Positions 37,245 to 44,155 of a stretch of DNA of 47,566 bases are shown here, piece after piece. The position numbers were made by a program, and so were the translations under genes. Location: assembly GCA_001001485.1 (NCBI GenBank), contig LCKO01000002.1, positions 1-47,566 on the forward strand. Direction: 5' to 3'. The notes below the pieces were generated by a model. The model ran no database searches and had not been told where the DNA came from. It was given only the letters and a program-made list of their open reading frames with translations. Origin of the DNA: Candidatus Collierbacteria bacterium GW2011_GWB2_45_17 (GTDB taxonomy: Bacteria; Patescibacteriota; Microgenomatia; UBA1400; MFAQ01). Numbering within the stretch: the stretch's first letter is position 1; the number at the start of each line of letters is the position of its first letter.

Positions 37245-37268
37245 GACCTGACTGCCGACAGGCAGGTC
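37245..37268. repeat. Palindrome GACCTG..CTGCC-GACA-GGCAG..CAGGTC
   Basis: A 24-nt hairpin immediately after the BRO-like stop and before the yidD -10 box. A CTGCC..GGCAG motif also occurs inside the small membrane protein gene near 6766-6783. It could serve as a terminator-like hairpin or belong to the repeat families. Confidence 0.55.
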
Positions 37269-37274
37269 TATAAT
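37269..37274 (+). promoter_or_regulatory. -10 box of yidD, 5 nt before its GTG
   Basis: A perfect TATAAT; predicts a leaderless yidD-yidC transcript. Confidence 0.55.
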
Positions 37275-37279
37275 ATCCT

Positions 37280-37483
37280 GTGATCACTTTCTACCAAAAA
37301 TATATTTCTCCTTACTATCACGCCCTAGGCCGCGCAATCTTCGGCAACTCTTTTGCTTGTCGTTTTTCCCCTACCTGCTCCGAGTACGCTAAGGAATCAT
37401 TTCGGCGTCATGGTATCATTATCGGGACCAAACTCTCCATTAGACGCTTCCTTAGCTGTCACCCATTTAGTAAAATCAAATAA
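37280..37483 (+). CDS. yidD: Membrane protein insertion efficiency factor YidD
   Basis: 67 residues with GTG start. The signature CRFSPTCSEYAKESFRRHG and the start ITFYQKYISPYYHALG are those of YidD, a small amphipathic membrane-associated protein aiding YidC-dependent insertion. It ends one base before yidC, the universal neighbour. Confidence 0.95.
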   Translation: MITFYQKYISPYYHALGRAIFGNSFACRFSPTCSEYAKESFRRHGIIIGTKLSIRRFLSCHPFSKIK

Positions 37484-37484
37484 C

Positions 37485-38222
37485 ATGCTCGCACCACTAA
37501 ACTACGTCCTCTATCAAGTCCTACTTTTTTTCTACCACCTCTTTGGTGGCAATCTTGGTCTACCCATTATTGCCATCACTCTGATCATCAAGTTTATTCT
37601 CATCCCTTTGGTACTTCCTTCGATGAAGTCGGCTAAAAAAATGCAAGCCCTTAAACCGGCCCTGGACAGACTTAAAGAAAAATTCAAAGACAAAAAAGAG
37701 CTTCAAGTCGCTCAAATGGCTCTCTACAAAGAACAAGGAATCAACCCCGCCGCCGGTTGCCTTCCTCAAATAGTTCAAATCATTATTCTCATCTCCCTCT
37801 ATCAAGTTTTTATGGAATTTATCAAACAACCCTCTATCGGCGGAATATTAGTCAATCCCCGCTTTCTTTATCTAGACCTGACCAAGCCAGATCACACCTA
37901 TATCATGCCTATCCTCGCCGGTTTGACTCAGTTTATTTTTTCTCTGATGATGATGGCCGGTACGGAGTCTCACATCGTAAATCCAAAGAAAAAAGACGAA
38001 AAGAAAAAAGAAGAGAACAGTCTTGAGATGGCGGCCAGCATGCAACAACAAATGCTTTACATGATGCCCATCATGACCGTAGTTATTTCCCTCAACTTTC
38101 AATCGGGTCTGATTCTCTACTGGGTTGTCTCCACCATCTTCTCTATTGTCCAGCAATATTACTTCTCCGGACTGGGTGGTCTTAAACCCATCCTTCTTAA
38201 ACTAAGGATTATCAAGCAATAA
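37485..38222 (+). CDS. yidC: Membrane protein insertase YidC/OxaA
   Basis: 245 residues, the short Gram-positive-like form without the large periplasmic domain. Family features: GLPIIAITLIIKFILIPL, a charged cytoplasmic loop (KKMQALKPALDRLKEKFKD), QGINPAAGCLPQIVQIIILISLYQVF and a C-terminal helix ILYWVVSTIFSIVQQYY. It inserts membrane proteins alone or with SecYEG, and presumably the many pilin-like proteins here. I chose ATG 37485, directly after yidD; the open frame upstream to 37353 only shadows yidD. Confidence 0.95.
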   Translation: MLAPLNYVLYQVLLFFYHLFGGNLGLPIIAITLIIKFILIPLVLPSMKSAKKMQALKPALDRLKEKFKDKKELQVAQMALYKEQGINPAAGCLPQIVQIIILISLYQVFMEFIKQPSIGGILVNPRFLYLDLTKPDHTYIMPILAGLTQFIFSLMMMAGTESHIVNPKKKDEKKKEENSLEMAASMQQQMLYMMPIMTVVISLNFQSGLILYWVVSTIFSIVQQYYFSGLGGLKPILLKLRIIKQ

Positions 38223-38227
38223 TTAAC

Positions 38228-38689
38228 ATGGATCAAGCGAAGGTCACCGAAATACTCTCCAATGTCTTAACCCAACTGTCCCTTAAAGAGACAGATATCA
38301 ATATCGATGTTGCCGACGAGGACAATGTTAGTATTCTTATTACCCCTCCTCCCGAGACAGCCGGTGTTTTTGTCGGTCACCACGGTGAAGGCCTCGCCGC
38401 CTTACGAATGATTTTTTCTTTGATGATCTATCAGCGGTTTTCTGTTTGGCCCAAACTCCATCTTAATGTCAACGACTATCAGGAGCGCCGTGAAGACTCT
38501 CTGAAAGAACTAGCCCAAAACGCCGCCGACAGAGCCGTCTCTCTTCAAAAAGAAATCATTCTCCCCAATCTCAGTTCCTTCGAGCGTCGCATTATTCACT
38601 TATTCTTGGAAGAATACAAAGGCGTCCGCACCGAATCTCGTGGCGAACCACCTCTCCGTCAAATGGTCATTATTCCGACAGGCGAGTAA
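38228..38689 (+). CDS. jag: Jag/KhpB-like RNA-binding protein (KH and R3H domains)
   Basis: 153 residues. The KH-type part has PPETAGVFVGHHGEGLAALRMIFSLM (GhhG-like loop), and the R3H domain ends with LSSFERRIIHLFLEEYKGVRTESRGEPPLRQMVI. The N-terminal Jag_N domain is missing. KhpB/Jag binds RNA and in firmicutes controls cell elongation. It follows yidC by 5 nt, the usual place. Confidence 0.92.
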   Translation: MDQAKVTEILSNVLTQLSLKETDINIDVADEDNVSILITPPPETAGVFVGHHGEGLAALRMIFSLMIYQRFSVWPKLHLNVNDYQERREDSLKELAQNAADRAVSLQKEIILPNLSSFERRIIHLFLEEYKGVRTESRGEPPLRQMVIIPTGE

Positions 38690-38694
38690 GTCTA

Positions 38695-38807
38695 AATTGC
38701 CGATATTCGATGCAGGACTATGGCAATACGGAGCGGAGGGATGCCCCCTGTATGCCCAGGAGCGAGCCGAGCACCGCTATTGCTCGTAGTCCGAATCGAT
38801 GGGCAAT
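38695..38807. repeat. Long imperfect inverted repeat between jag and the O-antigen-ligase-like gene
   Basis: Arms of about 35 nt: AATTGCCGATATTCGATGCA (from 38695) mirrors the strand opposite TCGAATCGATGGGCAATT-like sequence (to 38807), and GGACTATGGCAATACGG mirrors CCGCTATTGCTCGTAGTCC. The 40-nt centre contains further GC-rich hairpins. It may be a MITE-like element or a structured RNA; no gene lies inside. Confidence 0.6.
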
Positions 38808-38837
38808 TCGAAACAAGACACTGATACAATCGGTGTA

Positions 38838-39977
38838 GTGTTTTCTAATCTTCTTCTCCAATTAATTGTATTCTTCCTTCCTACCCAACTAGGTCTCCAT
38901 TTCTGGCCGGACTTCTCGCGCGCCGCCGGCATCAAGGTCGATTATCTCTCTCCCACTCTCTACTTCGTCGATCTTCTCATAATTTTATATATCTTTCCCA
39001 ACTTACAAAATATTTTCCAGTGGCTCAAGAAAAATATTTTTGCCATTGCCGTCTTCACCATCTTTATCACCCTTAACTCTCTTCTTGGCCTTTCCCCCCT
39101 TAACTCTTTCTTTTGGTGGGCACGCAATCTTCTTTATCTCCTTTTTTTTCTTACCCTGCGCCTCCGCAAAGTTACCTGGTCACAGATAAAAGTTCCTCTA
39201 CTAACCTCTACCCTTCTCATTGTTTTTTTGGAAATCTACCAACTATTACATCAAGGCTCAGCCGGTGGTCTTTTTTACTGGCTAGGTGAGCGGACATACT
39301 CTTTCTCTACACCTGGTCTGGGGAGGCTCTCGTGGTTTGGTCTCGACCTGATCCGACCTCAGTCTACTTTTTCGCATTCAAATTCCCTTGCCGGTTATCT
39401 TCTCATTGTCTATTACTTGCTATTCATAAACAAATCCGTCCTTTGGTCCAAAATCATGGTTTTTTCAGGTCTTGTACTGGCTTTATCCAAGGCCGCCCTC
39501 CTCGCCTTTCTACTCGTCTTTATTTTTCGGATTAACTCCGGCTTATTAACTACGGCTTTCCTCTCATTCTCCTTTGCTCAAATTTTTCTTCCGAACTTAG
39601 TTGCGTCTTATCAAACCATCGCCGACCGCATTCTTCTTTTGGCTCCGGCAAAGAAAATTATTATCTCAGCTCCGGTTCTCGGCGTTGGTCTAGGAAACTT
39701 CATTCCCGCCTTAAGCAGTCTACTGCCCGGATCATTCCTCTTACCAGCCAAACTTCAACCTGTACACAACTTTTTTCTCTTGGCTCTCTCGGAGACAGGG
39801 TTTCTTGGTATCTATCTGGCTACTCGCCTCCTTAGAAAAAATCTGCCTAAAATCATTCAACCTCGTTTCCTCGGTCTTCTGGCCTTAATCGCAATTACCG
39901 GCGCCTTCGATCATTACTGGTGGACACTGCCTCAAAACAAACTTATTCTTCTTCTCGCCGCCTCCCTTTTGCTGTAG
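38838..39977 (+). CDS. O-antigen ligase/polymerase-like membrane protein
   Basis: 379 residues from GTG 38838, with about ten to eleven transmembrane helices. A Wzy/WaaL-like pattern is seen: a large loop with GRLSWFGLDLIRPQSTFSHSNSLAGYLL, then GLVLALSKAALLAFLL and a late PVHNFFLLALSETGFLGIYL (typical 'HN.yL....e.Gi.G'). Such proteins polymerise or attach surface glycans carried on undecaprenyl diphosphate. An upstream in-frame ATG (38799) lies within the inverted repeat; the GTG has TACAAT 7 nt upstream and was preferred. It ends 9 nt before the RNase H gene. Confidence 0.8.
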   Translation: MFSNLLLQLIVFFLPTQLGLHFWPDFSRAAGIKVDYLSPTLYFVDLLIILYIFPNLQNIFQWLKKNIFAIAVFTIFITLNSLLGLSPLNSFFWWARNLLYLLFFLTLRLRKVTWSQIKVPLLTSTLLIVFLEIYQLLHQGSAGGLFYWLGERTYSFSTPGLGRLSWFGLDLIRPQSTFSHSNSLAGYLLIVYYLLFINKSVLWSKIMVFSGLVLALSKAALLAFLLVFIFRINSGLLTTAFLSFSFAQIFLPNLVASYQTIADRILLLAPAKKIIISAPVLGVGLGNFIPALSSLLPGSFLLPAKLQPVHNFFLLALSETGFLGIYLATRLLRKNLPKIIQPRFLGLLALIAITGAFDHYWWTLPQNKLILLLAASLLL

Positions 39978-39986
39978 ACTAGGCCT

Positions 39987-40421
39987 ATGCCCAATACCAT
40001 AGATCTCCTTGAAATCAATACCGACGGTGGTTCTCGTGGCAATCCCGGCCAAGCCGCCATTGGCGTCATCGCTGTCTCCGAAGGCAAAAAAATATTTTCT
40101 CTCTCCGAACGTATTGGAGAAACAACCAATAATGTCGCCGAATACACTGCGGTCTTACGCGCTCTCGAGTATCTTGAGTCGGCCGAAGTCTATGCAGACA
40201 AAATCCGCTTTATCCTTGACTCCGAACTAATCGTCAAACAAATAACCGGCCTCTACAAAGTCAAACAGCCACATCTCCAAACTCTTCGTCGGCAAATTGT
40301 CGACCTCATCCAGAAACTTCGCACCAATGGCCAAATAAAAATTCTTTCCTTTGTAAATGTTCTTCGTGATCAAAACAAAGAAGCCGACAAACTAGTGAAC
40401 GCCGCCCTCGACAATCATTAG
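39987..40421 (+). CDS. rnhA: Ribonuclease H (RNase HI-like)
   Basis: 144 residues. The catalytic layout is visible: INTDGGSRGNPGQAAIGV (first Asp), TNNVAEYTAVLRALEYL (Glu), FILDSELIVKQITGLYKVK (second Asp), and VLRDQNKEADKLVNAAL (RDQNKEAD, last Asp). It degrades the RNA strand of RNA/DNA hybrids. Of the short bacterial/archaeal type, without an N-terminal hybrid-binding domain. TAGACT lies 6 nt before the ATG and overlaps the previous stop. Confidence 0.94.
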   Translation: MPNTIDLLEINTDGGSRGNPGQAAIGVIAVSEGKKIFSLSERIGETTNNVAEYTAVLRALEYLESAEVYADKIRFILDSELIVKQITGLYKVKQPHLQTLRRQIVDLIQKLRTNGQIKILSFVNVLRDQNKEADKLVNAALDNH

Positions 40422-40673
40422 ATAATTTATAAATTTATTTCACAAGTCTTGATTCCTTGAGTTCTTGATTTCTTGCGTTCTACATGGCAATAATTCTATG
40501 TGGATAAGTCTAATTACGCCCATGCGCAGATTTTCACATGGACTCAGTTATAACAACAACCCTGACTAACGAAGCCTAGGTAAAAAATTAAGTATGGCTA
40601 AATAAACCAAGAAATAAAGTAAGAACAAAGAAAGTATAAAAGAATAAAATGTTACTGGTCTATACTAAAACTA
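40422..40673. other. Intergenic region with octamer repeat and isolated DnaA box
   Basis: No gene. It contains the octamer array at 40448-40480 (TTGATTCC, TTGAGTTC, TTGATTTC, TTGCGTTC), a perfect DnaA box on the minus strand (40507-40499, TTATCCACA), and an A-rich stretch leading to the next start. TATACT (40661-40666) lies 7 nt before the DUF4012-type gene. Confidence 0.6.
40448..40480. repeat. 8-nt-period repeat CTTGATTC/CTTGAGTT
   Basis: Four consecutive degenerate octamers; related to arrays at 12628-12660 and 32843-32871. Confidence 0.65.
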
Positions 40674-43397
40674 ATGTCCACGATCATCGCCCGAATTTCT
40701 ATTTGGAGCAACAACCCACATCTTCAATCTCTTTTAATCCAATCCTCCTACAATCCATCGCTTCAGTTCTCGGACTACAAAAAAACTTCGACCAATCCCT
40801 ACGTGTTGGCCATTATCCAGCTGAACAAAGATCTTGGTGACATCTCACAGAGACTAATCTCTATCTATGATCATTGTCGAATAAAAAACCAAAAACTTTC
40901 GGTCGTGATCGTTCATGGAGAAACAGTCGATACCGAAAAAAATCTGTACTTTACTCAGCTCCTCGATCAACTAGGAGGTGGTTCCCCCGTGCATCGGCTT
41001 GTCTTTGTAAAAGATATTTATCACGAAAGTTTACTGGACTCAGAAACGTGGCTTGAGAGCTACATTCTTGAGAGTCTACTCACTAAAAAAATCAATATCT
41101 CCAGCAAAGGAGAAAATCAGCTGTACCCACTTTCAGTAAGAGACTTTATCACCGGACTTCAGAAAATACTCTTTCTCTCGAGTACTTCCGGAAAAGCTTT
41201 TTGGATGGTAGGGGACTCGATTACCGATCTCGATCTTGCCTATCTCATCAAAAAAAATCTCGAAGACAGTGATGAGCAGTACGAAATTGAGGCTACTGCG
41301 GCAAATTATTTGGGATCAGATTTAACGTCACTAGGGAACCAATCACGAGCAAGTCTTAACTGGGAACCGGTTGGAGATTTCTCAATGGATCTAAGGCGTG
41401 CTATCCAAAGGCTAGATGAAGATAGATCCAAACTAATGACCAGTCTCCATCATTTAGACATTGCCTCAAAGCAGACAAACTTTTTCAAGTTAACGAAGAC
41501 TCGTGAATTTCTAGAAAAGCTCTTGGATCGATACAAACATAAAAAAGGAAGATTAAAAGCCATAGAAAACTCGAGTGAGCTCATCAAAAAAATCTTCGAA
41601 TATTCTCTTGCTCTAGTGGCCTTGGTCTATCTACTGGTGACCGTAAGTTTTATCACCTTTACGTCAATGTCCCTCATAAATCAGGAGAAATCTCTTAACT
41701 TCGCTAGAAATGCAGACACGTCCTCGTCGGTTAAAGCACTTACCGTCTCCTCTACCTTTGCCAAAATAGGGGAGTCCAGTTATTCGTTTGTTTCTCCAGT
41801 ATTTTCACTTTTGGCACCCACCTTTCACGAAAAAAATCACAACCTCTTTGTTTTTCTTCACTACTCACAGTCTAGCCTTGAAAACCTTCAACAAACAGTC
41901 TCTCTTGCAGAAAAAATATATGAATCTCTGGGAAATCCGAGCATAAATATAAATTACAACGATGCCAGCTTGGCTTTGAGATCTAATCTCAGTCAGATTT
42001 ACGAAAACATAAATCAAATCCGCCTAATTACCGAAAAAGGCAAACTGCCTGCCTTTCTGGAAAACAAGCTCGAAGCTAGTCCTGAGTTTAAAAACATCTC
42101 TCTCATCGAACAGCAAGTAACCCAGATTTTAAAATCCTCAGAACTAATTCCGGCATTTCTAGTAGGGGACTCTCCCAAAAATGTAGTTATCTTATTTCAG
42201 AACAGCAATGAACTACGAAGCACCGGCGGCGTTGTGGACTATCTTCTCGCTTTGGTGATGGAACAAGGAAGGGTGGTGTCACGGAATATATATAACGCTA
42301 GTGAAATAGACAATCTCCTCACTACTAAAATATCGGCTCCACCCCTAATCAATCTATACACCGGGTTAGAGAGTTGGCAGACTCGAGACTTAAACTACAA
42401 CCCCGACTTTTCACTTACAGCCTCAAATTTTTCAGCCGTGATTGAACAGAGCCTAAAATTTAAACCGGATATCATCCTTGCCGTAAACGAAAGTTTGATG
42501 GTCAGTCTTCTTGAAGAAGACAAGGGGATTCTTTTAAATGGTCAAAACATTACCTCGGAAATTTTTAAAGTTGAGCTCCCAAAAACCTCACCCAACCCAT
42601 TATATAGCCAACTGATTGATCATTACCTCGATAAAATATTTAATCATCGGCTTTCCCTCCTATCTCTTGGTAGAGTAATCGCCAAACAATCACTCGAAAA
42701 CCAAATCCTATTTTGGTCTGTAGATGACAACATTGAGAAAACAATCGTTGGACAATCCTTCTCAGGGGTTATCTTTCCTCACGTTTGTAATTCGGCGATA
42801 CCTGGGTCCGTTTCGTGTCTCGCAGAAACAACCTATCTGAATGAGTCAAATTTTGCTCTCGTTCCGGTTGGTTCTGATTTAAAAAAGAAAGTTACTCACA
42901 CGGTCACCTTTGCTCAAGACAGTGTCGTTCATGAGTATCTGATAGATTATCAGTTTACCAAGGAATTTAACAATCTTAATCGTGACCTAAACGAGATCAT
43001 CCAGCTCTATGCACCAACCGCTTCCACCCTGGAGGAAGTCGGTGTCAACGGAAAAAACGTCGCAAGCAACTCGATACAGAGACAACAGCACGGCCCGTTG
43101 GAAAGATTTGAAATTCCCATTTCCTTAAAATTTAATATCGACAACCACATCACCATTAAATTTATCTCACCGCTGACAGGGATTTTCAGATTACCGTTTG
43201 CCTATTCCATAACCGAGTATCGACAGCCGGGTGTTTCACCGAATAACGGAAACATCGACCTGGTGATAAAAACCCCAGATTCTGCTCGAGCAGCTCTGAT
43301 TACCTCCCCCGCTGTCTCCTTGCCAGGTAGCTTTACCTATACATATCCGCCCACGACCTCAAGTTTCGGCATCAGCTTTGAACCCAAACATCCTTAA
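40674..43397 (+). CDS. DUF4012 domain protein with N-terminal nucleotide-sugar-epimerase-like region
   Basis: 907 residues. Residues 1 to about 250 show the secondary-structure rhythm of a degenerate Rossmann/epimerase domain (KLSVVIVHGETVD, HRLVFVKDIYHESLLDSE, KAFWMVGDSITDLDLAYLI) without a clear dinucleotide GxxGxxG. A transmembrane helix follows (about 303-326, LALVALVYLLVTVSFITF). The outer part contains the DUF4012 signature VILFQNSNELRSTGGVVDYLLALVMEQGRV. DUF4012 proteins are common in CPR and Gram-positive surface-glycan loci; function unknown. TATACT lies 7 nt before ATG 40674. Confidence 0.83.
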   Translation: MSTIIARISIWSNNPHLQSLLIQSSYNPSLQFSDYKKTSTNPYVLAIIQLNKDLGDISQRLISIYDHCRIKNQKLSVVIVHGETVDTEKNLYFTQLLDQLGGGSPVHRLVFVKDIYHESLLDSETWLESYILESLLTKKINISSKGENQLYPLSVRDFITGLQKILFLSSTSGKAFWMVGDSITDLDLAYLIKKNLEDSDEQYEIEATAANYLGSDLTSLGNQSRASLNWEPVGDFSMDLRRAIQRLDEDRSKLMTSLHHLDIASKQTNFFKLTKTREFLEKLLDRYKHKKGRLKAIENSSELIKKIFEYSLALVALVYLLVTVSFITFTSMSLINQEKSLNFARNADTSSSVKALTVSSTFAKIGESSYSFVSPVFSLLAPTFHEKNHNLFVFLHYSQSSLENLQQTVSLAEKIYESLGNPSININYNDASLALRSNLSQIYENINQIRLITEKGKLPAFLENKLEASPEFKNISLIEQQVTQILKSSELIPAFLVGDSPKNVVILFQNSNELRSTGGVVDYLLALVMEQGRVVSRNIYNASEIDNLLTTKISAPPLINLYTGLESWQTRDLNYNPDFSLTASNFSAVIEQSLKFKPDIILAVNESLMVSLLEEDKGILLNGQNITSEIFKVELPKTSPNPLYSQLIDHYLDKIFNHRLSLLSLGRVIAKQSLENQILFWSVDDNIEKTIVGQSFSGVIFPHVCNSAIPGSVSCLAETTYLNESNFALVPVGSDLKKKVTHTVTFAQDSVVHEYLIDYQFTKEFNNLNRDLNEIIQLYAPTASTLEEVGVNGKNVASNSIQRQQHGPLERFEIPISLKFNIDNHITIKFISPLTGIFRLPFAYSITEYRQPGVSPNNGNIDLVIKTPDSARAALITSPAVSLPGSFTYTYPPTTSSFGISFEPKHP

Positions 43398-43400
43398 AAG

Positions 43401-43429
43401 TTGCTCTGGCAGGCTTATTCAGCTACAAT
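43401..43429 (+). promoter_or_regulatory. Promoter of the bL25 gene
   Basis: TTGCTC (43401-43406), a 17-nt spacer and TACAAT (43424-43429), then 7 nt to the ATG; predicts a leaderless transcript. Confidence 0.65.
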
Positions 43430-43436
43430 ATCCGTC

Positions 43437-44111
43437 ATGAACAAATTAGTCTTAAAAGCAGAAAAACGTCTCGTGATAGGCAGTAAGGTTAAAAAACTCC
43501 GTCGCCAGGGAATAGTTCCTGCAAATGTTTTTGGCCATACTGTCAAGAGTCAGGCTATTCAAGTTTCTGCCGTCGAGTTTGCCCGAGTCTACAAATCAGC
43601 CGGTGAAACCGGACTTATTTGGATCAAGGTTGAGGGTGAAGACAAAGAAAGACCTACTTTAATAAAAGCCTTAACCAACAACCCTATTTCCGGAGAAAGA
43701 CTTCATGTCGATTTCCACCAAGTAAACCTCAAAGAAAAGGTCACTGCCAATGTCCCTGTCGAAATAGTTGGGGAGTCTCAGTTGGTTAAGGATGGTTTAG
43801 CCGTACTGGATCTCAATCTCCACGAAATCGAAGTTGAAGCTCTCCCGACTGATCTTCCTGAGAACATCGTCTTTGATATTTCAGGTCTAACCGAAATTGG
43901 TGCTCAGCTCAAAGTTGCCGACGTCAAACTTCCCACAGGAGTGACTCTCGTCACCGATTCTGAAATGCTCGTCGTCGCCTTAGGGGCTCCAATGAAAGAA
44001 GAACCTGTTGAAGTTCCGGTTACCGAAGAAGAAGTCACCGGTGCCGAAGTTCCGGTTGAGGGTGCTCCCGTCGAAGGTGAAAAACCCGCCGAAGAATCAA
44101 AACCCGAGTAG
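43437..44111 (+). CDS. rplY: Ribosomal protein bL25 (TL5/CTC form)
   Basis: 224 residues. The N-terminal 5S-rRNA-binding domain (LVLKAEKRLVIGSKVKKLRRQGIVPANVFG) is followed by the TL5 beta domain (VDFHQVNLKEKVTANVPVEIVGES, VEALPTDLPENIVFDIS) and an acidic Glu/Pro/Val tail. This is the long CTC form. I chose ATG 43437 because it starts the family domain and fits the promoter; the frame to 43401 is just open sequence. Confidence 0.95.
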   Translation: MNKLVLKAEKRLVIGSKVKKLRRQGIVPANVFGHTVKSQAIQVSAVEFARVYKSAGETGLIWIKVEGEDKERPTLIKALTNNPISGERLHVDFHQVNLKEKVTANVPVEIVGESQLVKDGLAVLDLNLHEIEVEALPTDLPENIVFDISGLTEIGAQLKVADVKLPTGVTLVTDSEMLVVALGAPMKEEPVEVPVTEEEVTGAEVPVEGAPVEGEKPAEESKPE

Positions 44112-44122
44112 TTTCCATCTTC

Positions 44123-44146
44123 GTAGGGGCGGGATTAATCCCGCCC
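44123..44146. repeat. GTAGGGG-type palindromic repeat between bL25 and valS
   Basis: GTAGG followed by a perfect 20-nt palindrome, GGGCGGGATTAATCCCGCCC. It sits in the convergent gap and could act as a bidirectional terminator-like hairpin. Confidence 0.75.
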
Positions 44147-44155
44147 GCATCTTTA

